Assembly (NCBI GenBank): GCA_038212445.1
Contig: JBBQUM010000011.1
Location: forward strand, 142,314-206,313
Length of the DNA: 64,000 nucleotides
Source of the DNA: TMP-7 sp038212445
Lineage (GTDB): Bacteria > Acidobacteriota > Terriglobia > Bryobacterales > Bryobacteraceae
Direction of reading: 5' to 3'
Shown: positions 45,336 to 55,098 of the stretch, in pieces
Position numbering within the stretch: the stretch's first letter is position 1
Layout: the number at the start of each line of letters is the position of its first letter
Program-made: the position numbers and the translations under genes
The notes under the pieces: generated by a model
Databases searched by the model: none
Told to the model about the DNA's origin: nothing
What the model saw: the letters and a program-made list of their open reading frames with translations, nothing else

Positions 45336-46571
45336 ATGTCGTCTGAGACCTCGACAACGGCTGTCGATGAGCAAACCCGCGCTTCACAAATCATGGAGCT
45401 TGAGAAGGAATACCTTCTTCAGAATTACGCCCGCTATCCTCTCGTTCTTACCCGCGGTAAGGGCTGCTATGTTTACGATGAAACCGGCAAACGCTATCTC
45501 GACCTGCTCTCCGGTATCGGCGTAAACGCCCTCGGCCACTCCCATCCGCGCATCGTCAAGGCCATCCGTGAACAGTCTGGACGACTGATTCACACGTCCA
45601 ATCTCTACTACAACGAATTCCAGGGCCCGCTCGCCAGGAAACTCTCCGAGACCAGCGGCCTCCAGCGCGTCTTCTTCTGTAACTCCGGTACCGAAGCCAT
45701 GGAAGGCGCCATCAAAATCATCAAGAGCCACGGCCGGAAAATTGACCCCGCCAAAACCGAGATCATCGCGCTCGAGAATTCCTTCCACGGCCGCTCCATC
45801 GGCGCGCTCTCCCTTACCGGACAGCCGAAATACCGCGCCGATTTTGAACCCCTGATGCCCGGCGCGCGATTCGTTCCCGCCAACGACACCGCCGCCCTCG
45901 AGCAGGTGCTGTGCGACCGCACTGCCGGCATCGTCATCGAAGCCATTCAGGGCGAAGGCGGCATCTATCCCATGGGCGAAGGCTATCTGCGCCGCGTTCG
46001 CGAACTCGCCGACCGCTTCAACGCCATCGTCGTCTTCGACGAAATTCAATGCGGCGTCGGACGCACCGGCACCTATTTCGCTTACCAGATGTTCGAACCG
46101 GCGGTTCTTCCGGACGTCATGATCACCGCTAAACCCATCGGCTGCGGCATCCCCATCGGCGCTATCGCCATGAATGAGCGCGCCGCTGCTGCCATCGGTC
46201 CGGGGATGCACGGCACTACATTCGGTGGCGGTGCACTCGCTTGCCGGGTCGCGCTTGAATCCATGGAGATCATCGGCGAACTGCTACCGCACATCGCTGA
46301 GGTCGGCGGCTACTTCCGCATGCGCCTCACCGACCTCTCCCGTCAGTTTTCATTTATTAAGGAAGTGCGCGGCGCGGGCCTCATGATCGGCGTGGAAATG
46401 GATTTTCCCTGCAAGCACTTCGTCAACGAAGCCATGAAGCAGGGCATGCTCATCAACGTCACGCACGACACCGTCGTCCGCATGCTCCCGCCCTACATCC
46501 TCACTGAAGAACAAGTAGACCGCTCAATCGCCGGACTCAAGAAAGTGTTTGCTACCGGACGTCCGAGCTAG
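45336..46571 (+). CDS. argD: Acetylornithine/succinyldiaminopimelate-type aminotransferase
   Basis: The 411-residue class III aminotransferase has SGIGVNALGHSHPRI, the PLP phosphate-binding FFCNSGTEAMEGAIK, the FDEIQCGVGRTG motif with the PLP Asp and the Schiff-base Lys in ITAKPIGCGIPIGA. It is similar to acetylornithine aminotransferase in arginine synthesis, though related enzymes act on other omega-amino acids. TATCAT (45324-45329) ends six bases before ATG 45336, so the message may be leaderless. Other arg genes are not nearby. Confidence 0.83.
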   Translation: MSSETSTTAVDEQTRASQIMELEKEYLLQNYARYPLVLTRGKGCYVYDETGKRYLDLLSGIGVNALGHSHPRIVKAIREQSGRLIHTSNLYYNEFQGPLARKLSETSGLQRVFFCNSGTEAMEGAIKIIKSHGRKIDPAKTEIIALENSFHGRSIGALSLTGQPKYRADFEPLMPGARFVPANDTAALEQVLCDRTAGIVIEAIQGEGGIYPMGEGYLRRVRELADRFNAIVVFDEIQCGVGRTGTYFAYQMFEPAVLPDVMITAKPIGCGIPIGAIAMNERAAAAIGPGMHGTTFGGGALACRVALESMEIIGELLPHIAEVGGYFRMRLTDLSRQFSFIKEVRGAGLMIGVEMDFPCKHFVNEAMKQGMLINVTHDTVVRMLPPYILTEEQVDRSIAGLKKVFATGRPS

Positions 46572-47647
46572 AGCAGATCGGTGCGCTTTTGCGCTTCAAT
46601 CATCTTCACGATGCTCCCGACATCCTGCGCCCGTCGCCGGTCGGCGATCAGCAGCGCGTCGGGAGTGTCTACAATCACCAGGTTGTCGACGCCCAACAGC
46701 GCGATCACCTTGCCTTCGACATCAACGTAGTTCCCGTTTGAGTCGATCATCAGCATGTCGCCCCTGCCGGTGTTGCCCCAAGGGTCGCGCGGCATCAGTT
46801 CGTACACCGCGTTCCAACTGCCCACGTCGTTCCAGCCGATATCATCGGCCGCCAGGCCCACAACGTTATTGGCCTTCTCCAGCACCGCGTAGTCGATCGA
46901 AATGTCCTCGCAGCGCGGAAAAGTCTCCGCTAGCGCCGCGCCGAATTTTCGACTGCCGAGCGGGGGCAGGGAAGCCAGCAGTGTCGACGTCTTGGGCTGA
47001 TGCTGCCTCAGCGCCTCAAGCACCACCGATGTCTTCCAAAAGAACATGCCGGCATTCCAGTAGAAATTGCCCGCCGCAACAAACCGCTTGGCCACGGGTA
47101 GCTTCGGCTTCTCCCGGAAACTCTTCACCTTTACCGGACTCAACTCGCCGCGCTTCGTCCCCTGGGGAAACTCGATGTAGCCGTAGCCGGTCTCGGGCCA
47201 TCGCGGGTGAATGCCGAGCACTGCGATATCACCCTTGGCTGCCGCTTCAAACGCCGGACGCACCAGACGCAGGTAACCCTTGGCGTCCATGATGATGTGA
47301 TCCGCCGGAAAGACGCCCATGACGGCTTTCGGGTCCACATCTTCGATCAGCCGTGCTGCCAGTCCAATCGCGGGCGCCGTGTTGCGCTGCGCGGGCTCGG
47401 CGATGATCTGACGCTTGGGAACCTCCGGTAACTGCCGCACGATCTCGTCGCGCAGGTGCTCGTTGGTCAGCACCCAGATGCGCTCCGGCGGCAGAATCGG
47501 CTTCAGACGGTCCACCGTCTGCTGAATCAGCGATCGCTCACCAAAAAAATTGAGAACCTGCTTGGCGCGGGACCTGCGGCTCTTCGGCCAGAACCGCGTA
47601 CCTCGACCGCCGGCCAGTATCAGGCCGTAGTAATGCGCTTTCGACAT
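46568..47647 (-). CDS. manC: Mannose-1-phosphate guanylyltransferase
   Basis: ATG 47647 gives a 359-residue protein whose N-terminus is the nucleotidyltransferase motif LILAGGRGTRFWPKSR. The metal-binding FPADHIIMD and the FREKP motif follow; DIGWNDVGSWNAVYEL is typical of GDP-mannose pyrophosphorylases. It makes GDP-mannose from mannose 1-phosphate and GTP for surface glycans. It lacks the C-terminal isomerase domain of bifunctional enzymes. It starts two bases after the end of lepB, and overlaps the argD stop by four bases at its 3' end. Confidence 0.92.
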   Translation of the reverse strand: MSKAHYYGLILAGGRGTRFWPKSRRSRAKQVLNFFGERSLIQQTVDRLKPILPPERIWVLTNEHLRDEIVRQLPEVPKRQIIAEPAQRNTAPAIGLAARLIEDVDPKAVMGVFPADHIIMDAKGYLRLVRPAFEAAAKGDIAVLGIHPRWPETGYGYIEFPQGTKRGELSPVKVKSFREKPKLPVAKRFVAAGNFYWNAGMFFWKTSVVLEALRQHQPKTSTLLASLPPLGSRKFGAALAETFPRCEDISIDYAVLEKANNVVGLAADDIGWNDVGSWNAVYELMPRDPWGNTGRGDMLMIDSNGNYVDVEGKVIALLGVDNLVIVDTPDALLIADRRRAQDVGSIVKMIEAQKRTDLL

Positions 47648-47649
47648 TC

Positions 47650-48387
47650 TTACTGAATCGCGACGCCGTGAATCAGTTTCAGCGTCCGCTCCCATCGGGT
47701 CTTCGTGAAAAAATTCTGGGCCAGATCGATGAAGTGCTTTGAGGTAAAATCCACGAGATCTTCGGTCGGCGCGTCGTAACTCCAGAAAATTACGAACGGC
47801 TTGCCGATAATGTTCTCCCGCGGCACAAATCCCCAATAACGGCTGTCCAGCGAGTTGTCGCGATTGTCGCCCATCGCAAAATAATGGTCGGGCGGCACCA
47901 CCACCTCTCCATTCACCACGTTCTTCGACAGCATCTCCAGACCGCGCTCAGACACCGGACCAAATGGCTCCGACGGGAAATTATCGCGATAAGGCTCATA
48001 GGTCGGGAAGATGTGCTGCGTGTAGGGCTCAGTCAGCTTATTCCCGTTCAGGTAGACTTCCTTGTTCACCACTCTTATGTGGTCGCCCGGCAGTCCCATC
48101 ACACGCTTCACGTAGTTCTGGCGCGGGTCCACCGGCCACCGGAATACGATGATGTCTCCTCGATGAACCGGCGTGTAAGGCAGTATCTTAGACGAGAACG
48201 CTCCTGGCGGCGAATACGCCAGCTTGTCCACAATCATGTGGTCGCCCACCATTACAGTACGCTCCATCGACGACGTCGGCACCACAAACGCCTGCATCAG
48301 CGTCGTCGTGCCAAACAGCAATATCAGGATTGTGACGGTCCACTCGGAAACGAAGTCGCGCGTCGATTCGGCGAAGGATTTTTTCAT
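47650..48387 (-). CDS. lepB: Signal peptidase I, paralogue 1
   Basis: The 245-residue protein has one N-terminal membrane helix (about 17-34) and the catalytic dyad of family S26: Ser40 in VPTSSMERT and Lys94 in YVKRVMGLPGDH. The box E segment GDNRDNSLDSRYWGFVPRENI is intact. It removes signal peptides on the periplasmic side. A second paralogue lies at 55481-56332. manC follows after two bases. Confidence 0.93.
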   Translation of the reverse strand: MKKSFAESTRDFVSEWTVTILILLFGTTTLMQAFVVPTSSMERTVMVGDHMIVDKLAYSPPGAFSSKILPYTPVHRGDIIVFRWPVDPRQNYVKRVMGLPGDHIRVVNKEVYLNGNKLTEPYTQHIFPTYEPYRDNFPSEPFGPVSERGLEMLSKNVVNGEVVVPPDHYFAMGDNRDNSLDSRYWGFVPRENIIGKPFVIFWSYDAPTEDLVDFTSKHFIDLAQNFFTKTRWERTLKLIHGVAIQ

Positions 48388-48452
48388 GGAAGTCGAGATC
48401 TAAGCTCCAGAATAGCAGCCGACGAATCCAGGTATCGTAACCGGCATGTCAT

Positions 48453-48481
48453 TTGACATCGACACGCGACGGTAATATGCT
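48453..48481 (+). promoter_or_regulatory. Sigma-70-like promoter of the TonB receptor gene
   Basis: TTGACA (48453-48458), a 17-base spacer and TATGCT (48476-48481) form a good promoter. The leader is about 45 bases and carries a GGGGG ribosome site before ATG 48533. Confidence 0.6.
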
Positions 48482-48532
48482 TCCAACATCTCGCTGGGCC
48501 CGTCATCCAGCTGGTGTATTTCTGGGGGATAA

Positions 48533-51500
48533 ATGAAGCCATCAGTATTCCACGTTGGACTGCTGTCTCTCTTCCTATGCGTGCCGGGGATTTCTCTCGC
48601 GCAGGCTGTATATGGCAACATCGTCGGTACCGTCACCGACTCGAGTGGCGCCGCTGTTCCAGGCGCGAAAATCACCATCCTCGACGTCAACAAGGGCGTC
48701 TCCTACTCAGGCATAACCAACGAGTCCGGCAATTACACACAAGGACACCTCATCGCCGGCGTTTACGAAATCCGCGTAGAAGCCAACGGCTTCCAGACGT
48801 TTGTGCAAAAGAATGCAAACGTGAGCGTCGACTCCGTTACCCAGGTCGACGCCAAACTCAATGTCGGTACCGTCGGCGAGACCGTCAGCGTCAGTTCAGA
48901 CGCGCCGCTGCTCAAAACCGAAAAGTCCGACGTCTCCGATACCATGACCGCCCGCTCGGTCCAGGACCTTCCGGTGATCGGCCGCGACATGAGCCGTCTC
49001 TACTTCCTCGTTCCCGGCGTCCAGGCCAGCGGGACCACCGCCGCCAGCGAACAGCCTCACGACGTCTACCGTCCTAACATCGGCGGCCAATACTGGGGCG
49101 GTATCTCCTTCCAGCTTGACGGCACCGACAACCGCGACTCCGTTCTCGGCGAGCCCATCATTACTCCCAGTCTCGACTCCGTCTCCGAGCTGAAAATCAC
49201 CACCACCGCGTACGATGCCGAGTTCGGACAGGCCAGCCAGGCCATCATTGCCGCCCAAACCAAGTCCGGCAGCAACACCATCCACGGCAGCGCCTTCGAG
49301 TACCGGCGCGACCAGCACGGCCAGGCCCGCGACCCGTTCGCTCAAAGCCAGCCCATCGCCGGCAGCACCAGCACTTTCATTCCGCCTACCCTCTGGAACC
49401 AATTCGGCGGCTCCATTGGCGGACCCATCCAGAAGGACAAGACCTTCTTCTTCGGCGACTACCAGGGAGGACGCCAAAAGAACGGCGGCTCTCTCCTCAC
49501 CCGCGTCCCCACCGCTGCTGAGCGCGGCGGCGACTTGAGTGACCTCGCCATTAATATCTACAACCCCTGCAACGGGACCGACTGTAATATCTTGCCCGCC
49601 AATCGCCAGATCTTCAACGGCGCAGTCATCCCTACAAACCTGCTCTCCAAGCAAGCCCTGAACCTGCTCACCTACCTGCCGCTGCCGAACATCGCCGGAG
49701 CCACCGGTGCCGTTCCTAACTATGCCTCCTCAGGCGCGGGCATCGTGAACAGCGACGCTTTCAATATCCGCGTCGATCGCTATCAGACCGAAAAGCTGCA
49801 CATGTTCGGCCGCTATAGCTTCATGCAGTACAACCAGACCATCCCTGGCGCGTTCGGCTACGCCGCCGGCGGACCCGCTTATTCCACCACCGCCTTCGCC
49901 GGTCAGGCCTCGCTTCGCAACCAAAGCCTCGCCTACGGTGTCGACTACAGCATCCGTCCCGACTGGCTCGCCGACTTCCGCTTCGGATTCTTCCGATATC
50001 GCGTGCTGGTGAACCCCAACGGCCTCGGCACCTCGCCGGCTAAGGACGCCGGTATCCCCGGTCTCAACACCGATCCCTACTACACCTCCGGCATGCCCGC
50101 GTTCACCTTCAATGGCACCGGTGGATTCACTTTCGGTTATTCGCTCGGCGTCAACAGCTGCAACTGCCCGCTCAATGAGCAGGAGAACGAATTCCAGTGG
50201 GTCGGCAACGTCACCCACATCAAAGGGAATCACTCGTTCAAGTTCGGTTCGGACTTCCGCTACGCGCAGAATCTTCGCGTGCCCAGCGACTCTCACCGCT
50301 CCGGCCAGTTGACCTTCGACCCCACCACCACCATCGGCCCCAATGGCGGCGGCCTGTCGCTTGCTTCCTTTATGCTCGGCCAGGTCAACTCCTTCACACG
50401 CTACGTCAGCAATTCCGTTGACGCGGCTGAGCGCCAGCACCGCTGGTTCTCCTATTTCCAGGACACCTGGCGCGTCACGCCGAAACTCACCATCAACTAC
50501 GGTATCCGCTGGGAGATTTACTTCCCGCAATACGTCACCGGTAAGGATAAGGGCGGCTTCCAGAACCTTGCCACCGGTGAAGTCATGGTCGCCGGCGAGA
50601 ACGGCGTCAACCTCAGCGGCAATGTCGCAAACTCGCTCACCAAGTTCGCGCCCCGCGTCGGCATAGCCTATCAGATCACCAAGAACACCGTGGTACGAAC
50701 CGGCTTCGGCCGCTCCTACGACGTCGGCGTGTTCGGCGTCTCGTTCGGCCACAACGTCACTCAGAACCTGCCGGTGCTCGCCAACCAGTCGCTCAATCCC
50801 GCGAGCTCGTTCCTCTCCGTCTTCACACTGGACCAAGGACCCAACGCCCTCGATCCCACCACAATCCTCGCGTCACAGCGCAAGGGACCCAACGGCAACC
50901 CGATTCTGCCCAACGGCATCTCGCCCAACGTTCTGCCGCTTAACAGCGACCAGACCATGCGCCTGCCGACGGTCGACGCCTGGAACTTCACCATCGAGCG
51001 TCAGTTCGCCGCCAATAGCGTTATCTCCATCGGCTACATCGGCAACAAGGGCTATCACGTCACCCCCGGCGGCACCAACTACAACATCAACGCGCCAACC
51101 ATCGTTGGCTTCGGCACCCTCAACACCAATCAGCGGCGCCCGTTCTTCAACAACTACGGCTGGACGCAGTCCATCAAGTACTTCAGCGACGATGCCAGCG
51201 TGAAGTATCACTCGCTGCAGCTCCGCGCCGAGAAGCGCTTCTCCACCGGGTTACAGTTCTCGGGCAACTTCACCTGGGCCAGCGCCTTCGATTTCGCCAA
51301 CGACTATTTCTTCTGGAACCACGACATCGACTACGGCCGCGAAAGCGGTGTACGCCGGTTCGTCGGCAACTTTAACGGCATCTACGAACTCCCGTTCGGA
51401 CGCGGACGCTCCTTCATGAAGAACGCCGCCAAGCCGGTCGACTTCCTACTCGGCGGCTGGCAGGTTTCGGGCGTCGCGGTTTGGGAATCCGGACTGCCCT

Positions 51501-51976
51501 TCACGCCCTCGTACGTCAACTGCGGTAAGGATGAAGACACCGGGCCATGCCGTCCCAATCTCGTAGGCGACGCCAGCGTGTCCAATCAAAGCGCCCAGGG
51601 CTGGTTCGGCACCGCCACCGCTGGCACCAGCGGCACCAACTGCCTCGCCTCCGCGGCAGCTACGCCTGAACTCAACGCCAACGGCTGTACGCGTGGACCT
51701 TGGAGCCGTCCCGCCGCCGGCACCTTCGGCAATGTCGCCCGTAATTCATTCTTCGGGCCGCATTTCTTTAACACCGACGCGTCGTTCAGCAAATCCTTCG
51801 CGTTCAACGAGCGTTTCAAAGCCCAGTTCCGTGCTGAAGCGTTCAACCTCTTCAACCACGTAAACCTCGGTCAGCCCACGGCGACGGTCGATTCAACCAC
51901 CGCCGGTAGGATCTTCGGTCTGGCTGCTCTGTCCTCGATGCGCAAATGGCAACTCGGCCTGCGCGTGTCGTTCTAG
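48533..51976 (+). CDS. TonB-dependent receptor, Oar-like, with carboxypeptidase regulatory domain
   Basis: The 1147-residue outer-membrane protein has a signal peptide (1-23), a carboxypeptidase-regulatory-like beta domain (about 26-105, GNIVGTVTDSSGAAVPGAKI), a plug (about 110-240, with LKTEKSDVSDTMTARSVQDLP) and a long beta barrel ending KWQLGLRVSF, with the terminal aromatic residue expected for outer-membrane insertion. This is the Oar/adhesin-like group, very numerous in Solibacter. It probably binds oligosaccharides or peptides. It has its own promoter and is convergent with the multihaem gene, with one base between stop codons. Confidence 0.9.
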   Translation: MKPSVFHVGLLSLFLCVPGISLAQAVYGNIVGTVTDSSGAAVPGAKITILDVNKGVSYSGITNESGNYTQGHLIAGVYEIRVEANGFQTFVQKNANVSVDSVTQVDAKLNVGTVGETVSVSSDAPLLKTEKSDVSDTMTARSVQDLPVIGRDMSRLYFLVPGVQASGTTAASEQPHDVYRPNIGGQYWGGISFQLDGTDNRDSVLGEPIITPSLDSVSELKITTTAYDAEFGQASQAIIAAQTKSGSNTIHGSAFEYRRDQHGQARDPFAQSQPIAGSTSTFIPPTLWNQFGGSIGGPIQKDKTFFFGDYQGGRQKNGGSLLTRVPTAAERGGDLSDLAINIYNPCNGTDCNILPANRQIFNGAVIPTNLLSKQALNLLTYLPLPNIAGATGAVPNYASSGAGIVNSDAFNIRVDRYQTEKLHMFGRYSFMQYNQTIPGAFGYAAGGPAYSTTAFAGQASLRNQSLAYGVDYSIRPDWLADFRFGFFRYRVLVNPNGLGTSPAKDAGIPGLNTDPYYTSGMPAFTFNGTGGFTFGYSLGVNSCNCPLNEQENEFQWVGNVTHIKGNHSFKFGSDFRYAQNLRVPSDSHRSGQLTFDPTTTIGPNGGGLSLASFMLGQVNSFTRYVSNSVDAAERQHRWFSYFQDTWRVTPKLTINYGIRWEIYFPQYVTGKDKGGFQNLATGEVMVAGENGVNLSGNVANSLTKFAPRVGIAYQITKNTVVRTGFGRSYDVGVFGVSFGHNVTQNLPVLANQSLNPASSFLSVFTLDQGPNALDPTTILASQRKGPNGNPILPNGISPNVLPLNSDQTMRLPTVDAWNFTIERQFAANSVISIGYIGNKGYHVTPGGTNYNINAPTIVGFGTLNTNQRRPFFNNYGWTQSIKYFSDDASVKYHSLQLRAEKRFSTGLQFSGNFTWASAFDFANDYFFWNHDIDYGRESGVRRFVGNFNGIYELPFGRGRSFMKNAAKPVDFLLGGWQVSGVAVWESGLPFTPSYVNCGKDEDTGPCRPNLVGDASVSNQSAQGWFGTATAGTSGTNCLASAAATPELNANGCTRGPWSRPAAGTFGNVARNSFFGPHFFNTDASFSKSFAFNERFKAQFRAEAFNLFNHVNLGQPTATVDSTTAGRIFGLAALSSMRKWQLGLRVSF

Positions 51977-51977
51977 T

Positions 51978-54614
51978 TCACTTCAACTGAATCGTGACGC
52001 CGGCGGGACTGCTCGCTCCGCCGGCTGTCACGATTACCTCCGAAGCTCCTGCCGGCAATCCGCTCGGAATCGTAGCGTTCACCTGCATCACACCCGCGAT
52101 CAGCCCCGGTGCAGCGCCCGCGTATTGCACCACCGCCGCCACGCCCCCAATCCTCACCGTCACTGCCTGCTCCGGTACGCTAAATGGCGCGACGCTCAGC
52201 TTTCCATCCGCGCCCGTCGGCTTGGCAGCGCCCTCCCCGGTCACATACAGCACAATCACGTCGCCAGCCTTGGCCCGGCTCGACGCGCCATTCACCGTGT
52301 AGTCCTGGTTGAGCGCCTTCGCCTGCCCCTTACCCGAAGCATCAGATGTGAAAATCGCCGGCGCTGCCGTGATCACCGGCACCGCTATAGCATTCGATTT
52401 GATGCCTCCGCTCTCCACCACCATGCTCGTGGACAGCTTCCCCGCCACCGCATACGGCACCGCCGCCGCGATTTGCCCGAGTGACGAGAACACCACCGGC
52501 GATGCCACTCCGTCGAACAGCACCCGCGTACCCGCCAGTTCCTTCTGCACATAGCCGCTCGAGATGAGCTTGAGTGTCTCGAGGTTCGGCGGTCCCAATC
52601 CCGATCCAAACACCGTGATCAACATCCCCGGAGCGACAGACCCGGCCTGGTAGCCGGCCGCGTTTGCCACTGCCGCGCTTGTAAACGACGGACGCGCCGC
52701 AGCCGTCACCTTTACCGTCGCCGTGCCCATATTCGAGTCTTTGCCGTTCGCGAGCGCAGCGTACGTGAGGGAGTCCGAACCTTCGAAGTCGGCGTATGCC
52801 GTATAAGTGATCGTGCTCCCGTTGACGAAAGCCGTACCACCCAGCGGTTGCGCGACAATCCGCAGCGTCCCGCCGTTAGTGATCGAAACCGGTAGCTTCA
52901 CCGCTTGGCCGGTGGTGGCGCTCGCCGACGTGTTGCTTACCGTCGCGGCCGTTGGCGCATTCCCTGAACCGCCAGGCCCGTTGTGGCACGTGTAGCAGCT
53001 CACCTGATAGCCGCGAAACATCTGGATCGTTCCGAATCGCGTCGACAGTGTCCGCGTAGTGAACGCCCGCGACAGCACCGTCCCCCGGTAGTCGCCGCCA
53101 TGGCACGCGGTGCACTGCGTCCGGTTCCGCTCCGCCACGTTCGCATGCGAATTCACCCACCCCGCGCCTACATCATGCATCCCATGCGGACCGCCATTGG
53201 TCGACGAGATTCCGCTCTTATGACAAGCCGTACATTCCTGCAAAGGTCCGGCAAATCCCTGGATGTCGGCGCTCTGCAAATTGTCGTTCGCGTGCGAACT
53301 TGGGAATTCCGCATGTGTCGATCCGTGACACGCCTCGCACATCAGCCCGCCGTGCCCGCTCGAAAACCTGTAGAGCGAATACCCCGTCGCTGGCTGATTC
53401 GCGGTCGTCGCGAAGGTCGTATCGGAGGGTCTCACCATTTTGCCCGCGGTATCAAATACACTCGTTGACCGCATTTGACCGGCCAGCGCCGTCATCGCCG
53501 TGCCCGTGTGGCAAGCCTGGCAATTCGGCTGGCTCAGCCAGCTCGTACGCGTCGAGTCCCCAATAACACTCATCTTGCCGTGACAATTCTGGCATTGCAT
53601 GGACATAGTCCCATCGGTGGCCACAGCGTTCCCCATCGCACCCCGCAAACAACGCGTGGCGGAACCTGGGTGGCAACGATAGCACGAGTCCCGATTACTC
53701 GCGTCGTCCATCGACAGGCCCGTCGCCGGATCCGTCTGCGCTGCGTGCCAGCTGTGCATCGACGAAGTCAGTGACGGGATTCCCTTGATCCCCGCAGCCG
53801 ACAGTGCCGTCGTTGAATGACACCGCGCGCACAGAATCGGCGTCCCGCCCAACGCCGTCGCATACAGACCGTCCGCTGTGTAGCCCGCAGTCTGTAGCGC
53901 GTCCGTATAAGCCTGGTTCCGGTGATTGCGCTCGTCGTGCTTGAGCAGGATGTTTAGCTTGTAATCGCGATCCGGATTCGAGTCGTACACCCAACCGGCA
54001 GCCGGCACCGCCGTCGTCTGCAACCCCGACTTGTGACAAGCCCGGCAGTCCATTTCGTCTGAGACGGGCAGCACAATTCGCGTGGTCGCCAGCACAGCGT
54101 TGGCTGCATCGCGCGCCACTAGCTTCATCATCGGGTAGTAATTCTTGTTGAGCTGATCGTCGTAATTGGTGAGCGGGATACCATCTGCGGTGAACCAGCT
54201 TAAAGCGCTGTCGAAGGTCATCCCCTGCGGCGTGTTTGCGCTCCCCGGCATGCTGTTGCCCGTCAGGCCGCCGTTCGACGCTCCGCTGAAGCCAAATAGT
54301 TTCGCGGCGTACACCCAGTAGTTGGTCTTATCGGAGGACGAGAGATTGATGCTCCCGGTCGGATCGGCAATCGCTTCGTAGGTGATCTTGATACCCGCGC
54401 CGCTTTTCACCAGCTTCCCGGTCGAATCGATCAACTGCGCGTGAATCGTGTTGTACGGTGGCAAAATCGAGAACACTGAATAGTCGGCGTCCATGCAATG
54501 CATACCGAGATCATTCCAGCCGATCAAAGTGTAGGAAGACGCCGCAACGGCCGGATGGCCGATGAAGATAACCGCGACGGCCAGTCTCATAAAATCTCTA
54601 CCCAGTGCTTGCAC
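51978..54614 (-). CDS. Secreted nine-haem cytochrome with Ig-like and TIGR03437 domains
   Basis: The 878-residue protein carries nine CxxCH haem sites (CRACH, CARCH, CYRCH, CQNCH, CQACH, CEACH, two CTACH, CYTCH) between about residues 195 and 545, preceded by GWNDLGMHCMDADYS. An Ig-like domain follows (about 550-645), then the TIGR03437-type domain (about 650-878). The start is uncertain: ATG 54620 is too close to its GGAG, GTG 54614 has the proper spacing, and ATG 54590 starts the signal peptide core. It is probably an extracellular or periplasmic electron-transfer protein. The substrate or partner is unknown. Confidence 0.82.
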   Translation of the reverse strand: MQALGRDFMRLAVAVIFIGHPAVAASSYTLIGWNDLGMHCMDADYSVFSILPPYNTIHAQLIDSTGKLVKSGAGIKITYEAIADPTGSINLSSSDKTNYWVYAAKLFGFSGASNGGLTGNSMPGSANTPQGMTFDSALSWFTADGIPLTNYDDQLNKNYYPMMKLVARDAANAVLATTRIVLPVSDEMDCRACHKSGLQTTAVPAAGWVYDSNPDRDYKLNILLKHDERNHRNQAYTDALQTAGYTADGLYATALGGTPILCARCHSTTALSAAGIKGIPSLTSSMHSWHAAQTDPATGLSMDDASNRDSCYRCHPGSATRCLRGAMGNAVATDGTMSMQCQNCHGKMSVIGDSTRTSWLSQPNCQACHTGTAMTALAGQMRSTSVFDTAGKMVRPSDTTFATTANQPATGYSLYRFSSGHGGLMCEACHGSTHAEFPSSHANDNLQSADIQGFAGPLQECTACHKSGISSTNGGPHGMHDVGAGWVNSHANVAERNRTQCTACHGGDYRGTVLSRAFTTRTLSTRFGTIQMFRGYQVSCYTCHNGPGGSGNAPTAATVSNTSASATTGQAVKLPVSITNGGTLRIVAQPLGGTAFVNGSTITYTAYADFEGSDSLTYAALANGKDSNMGTATVKVTAAARPSFTSAAVANAAGYQAGSVAPGMLITVFGSGLGPPNLETLKLISSGYVQKELAGTRVLFDGVASPVVFSSLGQIAAAVPYAVAGKLSTSMVVESGGIKSNAIAVPVITAAPAIFTSDASGKGQAKALNQDYTVNGASSRAKAGDVIVLYVTGEGAAKPTGADGKLSVAPFSVPEQAVTVRIGGVAAVVQYAGAAPGLIAGVMQVNATIPSGLPAGASEVIVTAGGASSPAGVTIQLK

Positions 54615-54764
54615 GTACATCTCCTCAGAATAATTTCAAGGTTGCTAAAGTGTTTGGACGATACCAACAGTGGATTGGGTTACGCGAGTTTGAGACCTGT
54701 TAGTCGGTTTATCCCCTCACGTCGCTCTCTGTCGGCCCGATTATGTAAGAAAGTCCGACGCTGA

Positions 54765-55098
54765 ATGACTACCATAGCCGTGGGAGGCATACGTACCATC
54801 CTGGCGCCACACACGAATCAGGACACGTTGTACCGCGATGCGGCCGGACAATTCGGGTCCGCTATCGAACGGTTGGCCAGAGCCTACGAAGCAGATCCTG
54901 ATAAGCGCCGCGACCTCAGCCAGGATATCCACTTCCAACTGTGGCGAAGACTCCTCCGCTACGACGGCCGCTGCTCGATGCGGACGCACGTGATTCGACC
55001 TCGACGACAAGGACGCGGCGTCCACCGGCGAGATCACCGGACTGTCAACCGGGAACGTGGCAATCCGTGTTCATCGAATTCAGAGCGCTATTCGCAGG
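54765..55098 (+). pseudogene. Remnant of an ECF/sigma-70-family sigma factor gene
   Basis: The N-terminal frame from ATG 54765 encodes sigma region 2-like sequence (LYRDAAGQFGSAIERLARAY, DLSQDIHFQLWRRLLRYDG, CSMRTHV). Just after 54991 the homology jumps to a second frame with the end of region 4: FDLDDKDAASTGEITGL and STGNVAIRVHRIQSAI. The intervening part (rest of region 2, linker and start of region 4) is missing, so the gene looks internally deleted and frame-shifted and would not give a working sigma factor. The two halves are recognised from memory of acidobacterial sigma proteins. Confidence 0.65.

Noticed and set aside
49730..50836. 368-codon minus-strand frame inside the TonB receptor gene
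   Set aside because: A GC-rich shadow frame; the plus-strand protein has clear domain structure through the whole region.
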